Assembly: GCA_026770025.1 (NCBI GenBank)
Contig: JAMXDE010000008.1
Coordinates: forward strand, 248,001 to 312,000
From: Craspedostauros australis
Lineage: Eukaryota; Bacillariophyta; Bacillariophyceae; Mastogloiales; Achnanthaceae
Length of the DNA: 64,000 nt
Direction: 5' to 3'
In this document: piece by piece, positions 1-11,509 of the stretch
How positions within the stretch are numbered: the stretch's first letter is position 1
Layout: every line of letters starts with the position of its first letter
Position numbers and translations under genes: made by a program
Notes under the pieces: generated by a model
Database searches by the model: none
Told to the model about the DNA's origin: nothing
Seen by the model: the letters and a program-made list of their open reading frames with translations, nothing else

Positions 1-682
1 AGAAGAATGTATAATCGCCGCAACTCTGTTATCTTGTTCTCCCACGATCACTTTGCCTCGTTTGAGAATCCCAAACTCCAAGAGCACAACAAGATCAAAT
101 GATGTTGGCGTGACATGATCGTCAGAGATGATACAGCTCTGTGAGGAAACATGAGAAAGTGCGCAACTCACGAAACAAGATCAAAGAAAATGAAAGAACA
201 GAAAGGGATGCGAGTGTGGGGAAGCAGAGGAGCATCCTCTCATGTGAAGTGGAATGTCTCTCTGTCAACTCTCTCTATCAACTCTCTACGAGCATCAACG
301 CGCAAACTCGTAGATGTCGATCGTCCTCGTGGCTGACGTTGGCCATGCATTTCAAGACGTCGCAGAATGGATTCCACGATGAGTGGAGACACACAACTGA
401 ACTCAACTGAACTCAAGCCAACCAGGTACGGCAAGGCGCACAGCACCAACAGCATGCGCCCCACAACTCCAACCTGCGGGGTCCCTTGGCTTTGGCATCG
501 TTTGAAGGTGGGACGGGAGGAAGGAGCATCATCACCATCACCATCATCGCTCTCCTCACAAAATCAACAAGCCCCAATTCGAATTGGAAACGACAGCAGC
601 AGCACCGCAGAAACAGCAACAGGAAGCACCAGCAAACTCCACCACTCAACCACTCAACGACAAATAATCCATCACTGCAATC
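1..682 (+). promoter_or_regulatory. 5' flank of the secreted Cys-repeat gene
   Basis: No coding region is supported here. The last ~120 bases resemble the stretch upstream of the paralogous gene at 37320, which suggests a shared 5' UTR or proximal promoter. It contains the perfect 14-bp palindrome CCAATTCGAATTGG at 574-587; the paralog keeps a version with one mismatch in the same relative place. No TATA box or initiator could be assigned with confidence. Confidence 0.45.
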
Positions 683-3600
683 ATGATGATCAACACCAAG
701 ACAATCGCAACCACTGCTACTCTCCTTGTCATCTTCATGGCAATGACCAAAGCTCGCCTCAATGGACGCAAGATCACAGATGCAGCTGATGAAATGCACC
801 TGGCATTGCGAGCCACCCGCAAGCTCAGGACTGATCTCGACGTCGGCAACATCAAGACTGGGAAGAACAACAAGTTCAACCACGAGTCACCATCGGCTCA
901 GCCGACTGACATAGAGTTGTCCGAACTAACCTCATCGCCGACTGGACCACCAACCGCCAGCCCGACCACCACCAGCTCCACGCGTCCCCCGACCTCGTCT
1001 CCCACAGATGAGGCGGGCGCGTCACCAACAGGCCCACCGACCACCTCGCCAACCGAGATGCCCTCGATGCCACCGGCCACCCAAACAGTCTCTTCTCCCA
1101 CCTCCCAGCCCACTCTCACGCCAACATCCAAGCCATCAGCTGCCCCAATCGCAATCACCTTCGACTCCACCATCGAAGTCTCTTGCCAACCAGATGGCGA
1201 CACCGCCCTCACGCCAGAAGAAGCCAGTACCAAGACCATCATCTGCAATCCCGCCAAGCCATCCTGCCGCGAGGCCGTCACCGCCGTCAAAGAGTCCGCA
1301 GATTTGCAGAACTTCTTCGGATGCGCAGGAGACCTCGGCGAAGGAGCGGCACGCAAGCTCTTCAACCAGTACGCATCCGATGACGTGCTCGCTGGTCAAT
1401 TGGCGTTGATCGCTGCCACCAACCCGACCCTCATCACCGAGAGACCGGACGCAATGGAGGCGACCTGCATGGCCATCGGGATGGCCCAGTCGCCACCCGC
1501 GATCGATCCATGCTGCCAAGGATCTTCGGGATGCACCTCTGCCACCGGTTCTACCTCCGACTCTCCTCCATTCATGACCATCGCAGTCACTGTATGTACT
1601 GGTGACAACGCTTGCAAGGACATGGGCCCCAATCCTCTCATTCTCGATTCCTCCTGCACTGGCATGAGTGCATGTGAGTTGATGAATGAGAACGAGATCA
1701 ATCCCTTCATCACAGGAGTCACCTTCGTTGGCGAGATGGCGTGCACCAGCCCTCGATCTTGCGAGGGAGTGGAACGTCGATCCCATGGCAATGTGACCAT
1801 CCAGACTGGCGCATGCATCGGATCCGAAGCATGTAACTCAGCTGGACGCCGTTTGGAACAATCAGGCCCGTCCTTCCGCTTCCGCAGCCACATCCACATT
1901 GGCTCGAATGGTTGTGTTGGCAGCAACGCCTGCAAGGATGCCCATTCAAGCGTGAATCACGGTACTGGTGGCAAGCTTACAGGTAGCTTGAACATCGGCG
2001 ATGGTGGTTGTGCTGATGAAGGCTCATGCGAGAAGCTTGGCTTGAATGACAGGATGAGGACAGACATCATCGTCCCTTCTGGTGGATGCGGCGTTGTTGA
2101 GAGCTGCAGAGGATGCATGACGAACACTGAATGCGCTATTGATGAGGTGTACCTGATCAGTGACGTTGATGGTGCCTGTCCCAAGGGAGGAAGCGACACC
2201 AACTACAATCCAACAGGAGACAAGGTGGATGAGTACTGTGTTGGCAAGGATACCTTGCCCACAGACTGTCCGACTTTTTCTCCCACTCCTTTTCCAACAC
2301 CTCTCACGACCAGCCCGACAAGCAACCCCACCAATTTGGCATCTGCTGTGCCAAGCGCCCAGCCAATCATCCTCCGAACCTCTTTGGAAGTTGGATGTCT
2401 CGCAGGTCCGGGAGATACGGGATCGACGTTCAATATCATTACCACTGGTAAGGTCTTCTGCGATGGTACAACGGGCACATGTGCAGAGTTTGTGGCTGCA
2501 ATCGACAGTCTTGGTGACAACGGGAAGATGATCAAGAGCATCTTTGGATGCAACGATGAAGCAACTCCCAACATCGTGACGTTGGGTGTGGCTCAGAAAC
2601 GTTTCAACAAGATCAAGAACGATGCGGGTGTGACGAGTGCATTATTGGGCACCGTGGCGACCATGAAGCTCTACACTGGGAGTGGGCCTGCGGTGAGTGC
2701 AGCTTGCAATGGCTCATGCTGTGACAGTAGCAATGTGTGCACCACCTTGCCTACAACTGGCGTGATGACGGTGAGCGACGGGTTGTCAGGAATCGAGGGT
2801 ACGACTCTGTCGGAAAGATACCCATGATTGCCGCAACTCCCAACATTATTTGTCACACCTTTGGATATTATTCGTCACACCATTGAATATTATTCATTCC
2901 ACCCACGACACGAATCACACGGGAATGACCTCAGTCTTACCAAGCAAACAAGGCTGTCCTCTGTGAATCAAGAAAAGGCCACGATATCTAAATCATGTGA
3001 AGGAAGATGATGACCGACACATTGATGATCACCCCATCTGGAGATCATGGCACGTGTCAGCCAGGGACTAGAACAACTCAGAAAGGGCATCATCCATGAC
3101 ACCAATCATGACACCAATCGTAAAGTTCGGTGTCAGGAGATCAAGAGCGAAACGCAAGACTGTGGAATCGTACCGCAGGGAATGTAGAATAAGGATATGC
3201 ACGACAAGGTGCATGAAAAGAATGCCTACGGATATGCACGACAATGTGCATGACAAAGGATGCCTGCGGATGCGATCTCATGTATGCAAGCAATGATCCA
3301 TGATGATGAGATGCATGAATGCAACAGTACAACACGATGCTGCTACAGGAGATGCTATGTGAAAAACGAAAGGCAAAGGAGCTGAAGAGAATGAGCTCAC
3401 AGTTCTAAATAGTACGGTCTAACAACAAATTAGGTCTTACTAACACTAACCCCGGATTTCCAACAACGGGTCTTGCAATGGCTCTCGTGCCTGCGGCGCG
3501 ATGCGCCCCGACACAATCATACTTGAAAGCTGCAGTGGCAATCGACCTTGTGAGGCACTGGGGTGGTTTGACCCGATACAGCCGGCTGCTGATGTCGAAG

Positions 3601-4106
3601 TCGGATACAGGGTGATTGGACCACGAGCCTGCAACAATGCATTGCATGCTTGCATCGGGGTTGGAAAGAATACCTTTGGCAACATACGAGTGGAAGAAGG
3701 AGCATGCATTGGTGATAGCGCATGCAACAATGTGGGTTCCCGCGCTACGCAGGGGGCTACCACGTCACCGATCGTGGCAAGTATCTTCGTTGGAAAGAAT
3801 GCATGCCAAGGGTTTTTCGCTTGCAATGGGCTGCATACAGCGCCCGGGGTTAGTTCAAAAACTGCAGGAAATGTGATCGTTGAGGAGGGTGCATGTAACG
3901 GAGAAGAAGCGTGCAGATGGCTTGCCCAAAATGACGCCTCAGTCAATGATATCCTTATCAAGAAGGATACCTGCACAGCAAGCAACGAATGTAAACGTTG
4001 TGCACAGGCAGACCTGTGTGGTGGTGATGTGACAAAGACGTACGTGATCGACGACCCTAGCGATGACTGTCCTGGGCCAAACCCAAACGCCTGTGAAGTC
4101 CTGTAA
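683..4106 (+). pseudogene. Secreted Pro/Thr-rich Cys-repeat protein, split by a solo LTR
   Basis: The reading frame starts at ATG 683 with a hydrophobic signal peptide. A Pro/Ser/Thr linker with PTSP-type units follows (roughly residues 80-150), then a helical Cys-containing segment and many C-x5-C repeats of the G-x-C-x-G-x-x-A-C type. A second PT linker leads into a second, shorter copy of the same module. At 2784 the frame enters a 682-bp insertion and stops at 2827. The remainder (from about 3472 to the stop at 4106) is intact. Without the insert and one duplicated ACGGGT, the frame runs uninterrupted for 911 codons, matching the 873-residue paralog on the minus strand at 34699-37320. It is presumably exported (cell wall or matrix); I recognise no named family. 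In this allele the protein would lack its last ~210 residues. The stop lies 113 bp from that of the convergent transporter gene. Confidence 0.8.
2784..3465 (-). mobile_element. Solo LTR inserted in the Cys-repeat gene
   Basis: A 682-bp non-coding block begins TGTCAGG and ends TTTCCAACA, so it has TG...CA ends. It is flanked by direct copies of ACGGGT (2778-2783 and 3466-3471). Read on the minus strand it starts TGTTGGAAATCC, like the LTR of copia element 1 at 38888 (TGTTGGAACATG), so minus orientation is more likely. It contains no gag/pol reading frame. The paralogous gene lacks it at the aligned position. It most likely arose by LTR-LTR recombination of a former full element. Confidence 0.75.
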
Positions 4107-4219
4107 AGTCTCGTAAAAGTAGGATGAGTGATAAGTTTAGAATTGACCGAAAATGATTCAGTCCGCCCTCTCTCTCTCTCCCGAGAATAGGTACAATTAT
4201 CCACGCACTTTTTTCCAAA

Positions 4220-5686
4220 TCATTGAAACGCCCGAGCAATGGACTTGTACACGCCGGTTCCACCCAGAAGCACACCCAATACCATCAACGTCAACACCAA
4301 CAATACTTCGCATCGCTGCCCTCGAGTCTTGTGCAAAGATTTCCACACAGCGCGACGATACATGATTGCAGGGATAACGCAGCACAGCAACGTGCAGAAC
4401 AGACCACCGGCCACGGCATTGATGAAGCCCAGATCGGAGATGAGCATTGCGACGACCGTGATGGCGATGAGCAGGATGACGGAGATGGCATTCCCATCCC
4501 TCCATTCTTGCGGCGCGTCCAACAGATCCAAGCACCCATCGCGGACTCCGAAGAAGGCCAGCGGATACGTGATGACAGTGGAGAAAACCACACAGAGACG
4601 GCCGACCGTCGCCAATGGATCGTTGGGCGAGTAGTTGTTGAGAATGTAAGAGTCGGAATTAGAACCGAACGTCAAGTATCCGGCGGCAGCGATGGCGATG
4701 TAGAGGCATGTGCAGAGACCGAAGGCGTACACCGTCGACTGAGCGAATCGTGGGATGGTGGGATCCTTGAGCTCGACGAAGAAGCGCGGGCTATTGTAGT
4801 GCATGAGCAAGCCTTGGTACACCATGCAGGCGAATGGAAGGACCGCGGTGGAAAAAGCATGGTTTTCATGTCCGAATTCCGGACGATGGTCGATGGAGAT
4901 GTCATTGTGGAACTGGCCGCCTTCGTTGTACGACCCGTCCAAGCAACGCACCAGCATGGCTACCAGGACGATGCCCACGCTCGCAACGCCTGCCGCGGAG
5001 AATGGTGCAAGGTTGTGGAGGCTCTTCATGAGGCAGAGCGGAAGCACCGCGATGAGCGTGATGAGGAGGAGGCAGGTGATGCGATCCCAGTTAATGCCCA
5101 CGCTCTGCAGCAGGGACTGCAGCGTTTGGCTCAGCACGGTGGCGTAGGCGACATCGCCGATGGCGGCGGGCAGCATCTGCACGAGCGAGACGATCCATGA
5201 TCCCTTGCGTCCCACGGTGGCCTCCCAGCATCCGCGGTAGCTGGTGGCCCCCGTCATCTGGCAGACCTTGGCGATGATGATGCTGAAGTATGCGAATGCG
5301 GCGCTGAGCAACACAATCCAGAGGCTTGCAGAAACCAGAGCGGATGGGTCATTCGAGTAGATTGCGATGCCACCGCTGAGCGATAGGACACCGCTGCCGA
5401 TGAGGTTCTTTGCGATGTTGATGGTCTCCGAAAAGATGGTGGCCGTCCCGAGGGGCTGCGTGGAGGAGAGAGGGGTCGGGACGAGGGCGGAACTGGAGTT
5501 GAGGCTAGATGTGTCATCATCCGTCGCGCTTTCGTCAGCGCCGTTTGACTTTAGGTCGGTAGGCAGCAAGGATTCGGTATCTTGGCTGTGACCGCGGTGA
5601 TGTTCCATCGCATCTGGAATGGAGGCATCTGGTGCTTGGTTGTGGTCCATGTCAGCTGAGATGGAACCGTACAGGAGAGGGGCCAT
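4220..5686 (-). CDS. Amino acid/auxin permease family transporter (AAAP, SLC38/vacuolar type)
   Basis: A 488-residue intronless protein. About 75 hydrophilic N-terminal residues are rich in Ser, Asp and Glu and carry a D-x-x-x-L-L signal (DTESLL), typical of sorting to lysosomes or vacuoles. About 11 hydrophobic segments follow, beginning with the family-typical stretch INIAKNLIGSGVLSLSGGIA. Aa_trans proteins are proton- or sodium-coupled carriers of neutral or cationic amino acids. Family membership is clear from the first helix and overall layout; the substrate cannot be read from sequence. ATG 5686 is taken because the acidic N-terminus is typical of SLC38 and vacuolar Avt proteins. It is convergent with the Cys-repeat gene and divergent from the dehydrogenase gene at 7244. 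Confidence 0.88.
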   Translation of the reverse strand: MAPLLYGSISADMDHNQAPDASIPDAMEHHRGHSQDTESLLPTDLKSNGADESATDDDTSSLNSSSALVPTPLSSTQPLGTATIFSETINIAKNLIGSGVLSLSGGIAIYSNDPSALVSASLWIVLLSAAFAYFSIIIAKVCQMTGATSYRGCWEATVGRKGSWIVSLVQMLPAAIGDVAYATVLSQTLQSLLQSVGINWDRITCLLLITLIAVLPLCLMKSLHNLAPFSAAGVASVGIVLVAMLVRCLDGSYNEGGQFHNDISIDHRPEFGHENHAFSTAVLPFACMVYQGLLMHYNSPRFFVELKDPTIPRFAQSTVYAFGLCTCLYIAIAAAGYLTFGSNSDSYILNNYSPNDPLATVGRLCVVFSTVITYPLAFFGVRDGCLDLLDAPQEWRDGNAISVILLIAITVVAMLISDLGFINAVAGGLFCTLLCCVIPAIMYRRAVWKSLHKTRGQRCEVLLVLTLMVLGVLLGGTGVYKSIARAFQ

Positions 5687-7243
5687 GATGTGCGGTTGGA
5701 GTCGGCTCTACGAATGCAGACCTGTTGATTGGGTCCGATGAGCTTCAAGAAGATGAAGTGGGACGGCTGGCTGGTTTATGAATAGATGGATGTGTTGTGT
5801 TGCGCTGAGATGTTGGGGAGAGTGGGGCAGTAGAGTGTTGCTAGCAGAGAAAGTGGGTGCAGCCCAGCGCAACGATGAAGTTAGAAATGCCGTGGCGGAG
5901 CCTTTGTTGTGGATAGTATCGTTGTCGTTGGTTCCATTTGCGGTGTCGGAAGAAGAATTGACCGCTTTCTGCTTGTGCAGTTGCGAGTTCTTGCCAGATG
6001 CGATACAATGTGATGTGCTGGCAGACGACTGTGGCAGCTGGGTGTGGTGGCGTTGCGCTTGTTGTTTGGTAGTGTACTCGCAGGTGTTGTGCTGTGAGTG
6101 ATGCCATCACTCACTCACCCACTTACTCATCTTGTCGTGTGCCACTGCCTTTGGATTGTATTCCATGTGTCGTGGGTGTTGATTGACTGCACTTGCAGGT
6201 GCTCTTCTCTTGTGTGTCATGTGCCACGCCATGTGCCGCGCTGTGATGGCACTTGTTCCGCTTTGATGAGGCGAAGTGATGAGGGGCTCCGTTCTGTTTG
6301 TCGTCTCACCCGTTTGATGGTATCATAGTATTCTTCCGCGTACCACAATCGTGCACACCTCTCGCCACCAAGTAAGTCCGTCAAGACGCCACATCAGCAG
6401 GATGCAGTTCATCGAAGAGCCTCCCAGCTGCCACGAGATGCAATTCTCTTCTGCGACGTTCATGGAAGGCAGACGTCAGCATGGTTGAGGTACTTCAACG
6501 GAAGCAATCGTGCTCGCCCTCCGCTTCGTCTTGGACGATTTCGGGTCTTCGGCTGAGTGAGTCATCCGGAAAGAAGCTGCTGTGTTGCCGCCATGCCTTG
6601 ATGTGGTGGCTTCGGGTTGCGGCTGTGGCGCATGGCTCGTACATACGGGCAGAATGAGGATGATGGGTGGTCGTACTACCTATACAGTGTCTTCATGTGC
6701 AGGATGCCTGTCACGATCGCTATCAAGATCGCCGTCGCCATTTCTTCCCGAACCCTTCACTTTGGGAACGCGATGGGTAAAGTTTCTGCCCAATTTCTGC
6801 GCGGAGGTCCAAGCTCATCTTTTTGTGAGAGGAGACTGTGAAATGGAGAAACACAGAATTTATGAGGTGTTCCTGTGGTGAGAGGAAGACGAGCACAGTC
6901 GGACGTAGGCCAGACTGTGACACTTTTTGTGTCAATTGTGTCGAAATCACTCTTCGTTTGGTTGGAGAGGCGGTGACGTCACACGACGCCAAGAAACGTA
7001 TCTTTCGAGACGAACAATGCAACAACAACAAAGTTCGGCGAAAAATGACCTTCTGTGCATCATGGTATCTCATCTGCTCAACTGCCGATCGTCGGCAAAG
7101 AGAGTCGGAAAGAGGCGAAACACAAGCAGAGAGTCCGCACGCACGTAGATACTCGTGCCACATCAATACACAGAGTAAGGCCCCCGTATCGAAGGGACGA
7201 ACGAATCAACTACTCTCTGGGATACACCGCCGCCACTACGACA
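5687..7243. other. Intergenic region between two divergent genes
   Basis: 1.56 kb separating the transporter and dehydrogenase starts. It holds only short, low-complexity reading frames with no recognisable domain or targeting signal. It should contain both promoters, but no core element stands out. Confidence 0.5.
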
Positions 7244-8437
7244 ATGACGATCATGACAACAACTGCAAGGCAGATCGTGCTTCTGTGCCTTGCATGGTAT
7301 CAGTCTGCGACCGCCTTCAGTCTGCGCTCCACGTTCTCAACTACTCGATCATCAGCTCTAACGATGACAGCAACGACACCCAATCTCGCTGACCGAGTCG
7401 CCATCGTCACGGGCGCCACACGCGGCATCGGCAAGGGTATCGCGCTGGAACTGGGCGCCGCAGGTGCCACCGTCTACGTCGTGGGTCGCTCATCGCGCAA
7501 GACGGGCATCTCGACGGAACGCGATGTCGGCGCAACCGATTGCACCGTGGAGCGCACGTGCGAGCAGATCGACGCGCTGGGCGGCACAGGGGTTCCAGTC
7601 GTCATGGATATTCAGGATGAGGATGCCATCGAGGCGCTTGTGCGTCGCGTGGAAACGAAGGGGCGACTCGATGCTCTCATTTGCAGCGCGTACACGACGC
7701 CGCCGAATCTCAATACGTCCGAATTTCGTTCGGAGTTTTGGAAGCAGGGTGGGGACATGTGGGATGCCATTCACAATGTCGGGTTGCGCGGCATGTACAT
7801 GATGGCCAAGGAGGCCATCCCGCTCATGATTCAGACGGCTGCGGCTGACGGCGGTGGACAAACCGACGACATGGACGCGCAACCGCTGAAGAAGCGCCCG
7901 TTGATCGCTTTGATCTCCAGCTTCGGTGGCAAATCCTATACCTTCAATGTCGCCTACGGAGTCGGCAAGGCCGCAACGGATCGGTTAGCGCTTGACATGT
8001 CCTATCAGTTAGAAAAGTACGACGTTGACACGGTGGCTCTCTACCCTGGCATCGTCCAGACAGAGGGCAACCTCGAGATGGAGAAGCGTGGTGAATGGGA
8101 CGAGGCATCGGGCGGACTGGATCTCTCGATGGGTGAGAGTCCGCAGTTCAGCGGTCGGGCCATTGTACAGCTGCTCAGCAATCCGGCTCTGATGCAAGAG
8201 CGCAGCGGCCAGGTCGTGGTCGTGTCGGAGCTCGCCAAGGAGCTTGGATTCACCGACATCGACGGCAGCATCCCACCATCCATCCGGAGTTTGAAGTTCA
8301 TCCTGCCCAGCTTCGTCTTTCCTCAAATCGAAAAGGAGAGCGGCAAGCCAGTTCCAGAGTTCATCGCCAACAATATTCCGGATTTTCTGTTGCCATGGAG
8401 AGTGTTTTCCGGTGGACCGCCTCCCACAGCGGATTGA
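7244..8437 (+). CDS. Short-chain dehydrogenase/reductase, DHRS1-like, with plastid-type presequence
   Basis: A 397-residue classical SDR. The Rossmann glycine motif TGATRGIGKG binds NAD(P)H. An ISSFGG segment and YGVGK (Tyr-x-x-x-Lys) provide the Ser-Tyr-Lys catalytic set. The middle of the protein resembles the DHRS1 subgroup, with a 60-70-residue insert between the nucleotide-binding and catalytic parts and a C-terminal extension. ATG 7244 is chosen over upstream in-frame codons because it gives a signal peptide ending in SATA-FSLRSTF. An Ala-Phe junction followed by a Ser/Thr/Arg-rich stretch is the ASAFAP-like pattern that takes proteins into complex plastids of diatoms. A second ATG three codons on is equally usable. 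The substrate is unknown. Confidence 0.85.
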   Translation: MTIMTTTARQIVLLCLAWYQSATAFSLRSTFSTTRSSALTMTATTPNLADRVAIVTGATRGIGKGIALELGAAGATVYVVGRSSRKTGISTERDVGATDCTVERTCEQIDALGGTGVPVVMDIQDEDAIEALVRRVETKGRLDALICSAYTTPPNLNTSEFRSEFWKQGGDMWDAIHNVGLRGMYMMAKEAIPLMIQTAAADGGGQTDDMDAQPLKKRPLIALISSFGGKSYTFNVAYGVGKAATDRLALDMSYQLEKYDVDTVALYPGIVQTEGNLEMEKRGEWDEASGGLDLSMGESPQFSGRAIVQLLSNPALMQERSGQVVVVSELAKELGFTDIDGSIPPSIRSLKFILPSFVFPQIEKESGKPVPEFIANNIPDFLLPWRVFSGGPPPTAD

Positions 8438-8822
8438 TCGAGGACGCGCGCAGAGGGCAATGTGGTCGTCCCTATTTGCGTGGTGGAAATATCCACGTAA
8501 GCCTGTGCCAGCGAGATGTGTGCAGCCAATGCCCTCTGCGTATTATGTATGGCAGGCGTTCGTGACACCATTGTCATGATAACCATCCAATGTTGCCACA
8601 CACATAATTGTAGGATCGGACCATCGAAATGCCTCAGTCAAAAGGATACCCATGCGCTGGTTCGTTGCGTTTCATTCCGTGATACGTGTAGTGCTCGCGA
8701 ATCGAACAGAGTACTCTAATCGTTGCTATTGTTCATTTCCAACACCAACAACAACAAAGCACGCATCTGAATGCAGTCGCCGGTCGTGTGAGCATTGGCG
8801 GGCGCCCGTCATCCCAAATACT
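8438..8822. other. Intergenic, convergent 3' ends
   Basis: 385 bp between the dehydrogenase stop and the stop of the minus-strand glycosyltransferase. Nothing coding is seen; it presumably holds both 3' UTRs and poly(A) signals. Confidence 0.4.
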
Positions 8823-10482
8823 TTATTTCGCCTCCGTCTGTTTGGCACGCTGCGCGACCAATTCTCCAAAGTCCTTCGCGTTGGCGTTGAATCCTATCTT
8901 GGTCTTGCCCAGTGAAGTCTTGGTTGTCTGGTCCCAACGATCCACGTCCAGATATGTGATATTGTAAAGCTTGATGAGATGCCGCAGCGTGACGAACCAC
9001 AGATTGGTGGGTGATTTGGAACCAAGCAATGTCTTGGGAACAAAGCTCACATCTTGATACCGGTCATTGTGCTTCAGCCATGGTTTGAAACCGCCAAAGA
9101 AGTGCTCGTAGTCTGAGCAGGGTGTCGTGTGCGCAGGTTTGGAAAAGTTGAAGCCAAGCTGTTTGATGCACGACAACTGGCCGAGCGGATCGGCATCGCC
9201 CAAGAAGGTCTGCTCTGCAATCTTTTCTTCGACCATCTTGCCGTTTCGATTCTTCACTCGCTTTGTTTTCACGGCATCCCAGACTCGGAACCGCGTACTC
9301 GCAGATTGCGTTAACGATCCTTTCACATATCTGAGATAGTGGTACAGGATGCCCTGATCTGCCTCTCCAGCATAAAAGTGCCTGCGTATTGCGATCCATG
9401 ACGAGTAGTTATGAGTGCACGCATATGCGATGGGAGCATGAAGGAGTGTGCAAAGTGAGAGATGTTGCAAAGATGAACAAGCCTATCACTGCACATACGT
9501 TTCTTGATCAAGAAAAGAGACCCTCACAGAGCGCAAGCACGTACCAGTTGCGATTCCCACTCTTGTTCCAGCTGATCCATCCCTCCGCCCTGGATTTTAT
9601 GCGGTGGCCCCATCCGTATGAGGGATCGAACGTGGTTCCGTTGACCAAATCACGATGTCGGATGATGGCCTGCAGTGCCTCCCAGTCCCCCTCTTCTGGT
9701 CGCACCATGAACATGCCGGCATTCATCGGCGCTCCCGCACCAGCCTGGATGAAGTTGTCCATGAAGATGCGCTGTTCGTTCGGTGCGGTCGGCTTGGTCG
9801 ATGCCTCGAAGAGATAATCGATCGAACAGAAGGGGTACGCGTCGCCGTCAAAGAATATGACGCGCTCGTACTCAGTGAGCTGAAAGATCCTCAGCTTCTC
9901 CATGATGACGCCGTTGAAGCTGTTGGCCGTCGACGCGGCGTCCAGCATGCGTATCTGAATGCCAAGATCCTTGGTGATGTGCAGTTCCAACGGCGTCAGC
10001 TCGCCATCTTCCATGCCTTTGGCGAACTGCAGCATCACGATGATATCGGCCGTGGATCCGGTCAAGCGCAGCAGGTAGGCAGCGATCCACATGTTGAGAA
10101 GATATCCCTTGTATCCATTCTGCGATGTGTCCACACCACCCAGCAGGAATAGGTACGCGAATCGCGATTTCTTCGTTTGCGCGTTGTTGCCCTCGCTTTG
10201 CGTTGTCGGATCCGTTGCTTCTGGTGCTGCAATGGATGATTCGTCTGTTCCTTTGAACCTTCGTTTCGAAAGGTCAGACGCGCTTGCCGATTCCAATTCC
10301 GAGACGGGGATGTCGTCCACCACGACGGTGGATTGCAGGATCTCCCTCATCATCTGGATGTTTCGATACACAACGAAGAAGCTGAAGATGACCACAGCCA
10401 CCAACATCGGCATCACTGTTTTGGGACTCGCAGCCTTGGAGTTCTTTCGTTTCTTCGAGGATTTCTTTGGGGATTTCTTCAT
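8823..10482 (-). CDS. GT8-like (glycogenin/galactinol-synthase type) glycosyltransferase, copy A
   Basis: Two exons, 10482-9545 and 9381-8823, are joined across a 163-bp intron (donor GTACGT, acceptor CGCAG) that splits a Trp codon after its second base. The spliced frame is 498 residues. The start at 10482 gives a Lys-rich cytosolic tail and one membrane anchor (about residues 23-39), so the enzyme is probably a type II Golgi protein. The donor/metal motif is FFDGDAYPF (DxD near residue 211). The segments NAGMFMV and, spanning the splice, NWHFYAGEADQG are characteristic of GT8 enzymes. It should transfer a sugar from a nucleotide sugar; donor and acceptor are unknown. Copies B (14719) and C (20596) share the intron position exactly. 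Copy A is the more diverged of the three. Confidence 0.85.
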
Positions 10483-11509
10483 CGTGTATTGTTTTATTTT
10501 AGTATTGTAGTCGTATGGCAGGGTATTCACAGTGGATATGTCTTCTGTTTCCTTCCCATGGAGTTCGAATTGTGCAATGCGCAATGCCTAGATGTATCTG
10601 AGCAGCTATTACAGATTAACACATTATGTCCTTCGATGCCGCATTGTGGACCTGTGGAGGTCGCCATTGTGCCATTGTTCCAACAACAGAGGAGAGCTTG
10701 ATGCACGACATCGTGTGCGTTGTGTTGTGCTCTGCTTTGGCGTGTTTCTCTCCACGGCGACAGTGTAGTTTAGTCGAACTAGTCGCGGATGACTGTCGCG
10801 GACCAATGCGGAGTCGTTATTCCTGCATTGATTAGTGTAGACAATGGTTTTGAATGCTGCAATGACGTGAAGGGGGCACACCTGATAAGCCCAACCCCAA
10901 GAACCATTCTAGATAGATAGATTGAGAGATAGATAGATAGAGAGAGATTGAGAGCTGGCGTTCTCAACCACCCATACTCTCTGGAGAGGATAGAACTATT
11001 TCCCGAACCACGAAGGGCTGCTCTACTCTCATCCGACGTAAGTACCTTGAGTTGTCCACTCTGCGTCATCTGCTATATGCCCACCATATGCGCCTTGCGT
11101 TGGAACAGTCGACACTTTTCATTGAGATAGAGCTTTCGCCTGAGGGTATGGTCCGAATAGATGTCCAAAGCCGCTGTGCATCGCCAAGGTTGTCTGTTCA
11201 TTGATGTGCATCTACAAGCCGCCCGCGCTGGGTTGGCTTGGTGAATTGACCAACACGATCAGAAACACTTTTGGCGCCAAAACAGAAAGACATCACCAGC
11301 CGCGACTTCGGCGCAATCTTTGCGGTCACGCGCAAACAGGATGGGTTGGAGATACAAACAGTTGCCCTCCAAGTGCATTGATGACATCATTCTGCAGCAG
11401 ACGTTGTGCAAGTATGCATAGGTCGTAATTCAATTCAAGACGAGCGAACTACATCAAACGTTTTGTATAGAATAGTACGAGCTGCAATACCAACAATCAC
11501 CAATCCAGG
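10483..11509. other. Intergenic region with a GATA-type microsatellite
   Basis: 1.03 kb between the starts of copy A (minus) and the orphan gene at 11510. An imperfect GATA/GAGA tract lies at about 10912-10952 (blocks of GATAGATAGAT and GAGAGAGA). No coding region is recognised; both promoters should lie here. Confidence 0.5.

Noticed and set aside
2784..3465. Intron in the Cys-repeat gene instead of a solo LTR
   Set aside because: A GTGAGC donor-like string precedes the block, but no acceptor AG lies near its 3' end in a usable frame, whereas direct repeats and TG...CA ends fit an LTR exactly.
4223..5200. 325-codon open frame on the plus strand opposite the transporter
   Set aside because: It is antisense to a clear membrane transporter, its composition (Asp/Glu/Arg/His-rich, no hydrophobic core) is that of a shadow frame, and it has no domain.
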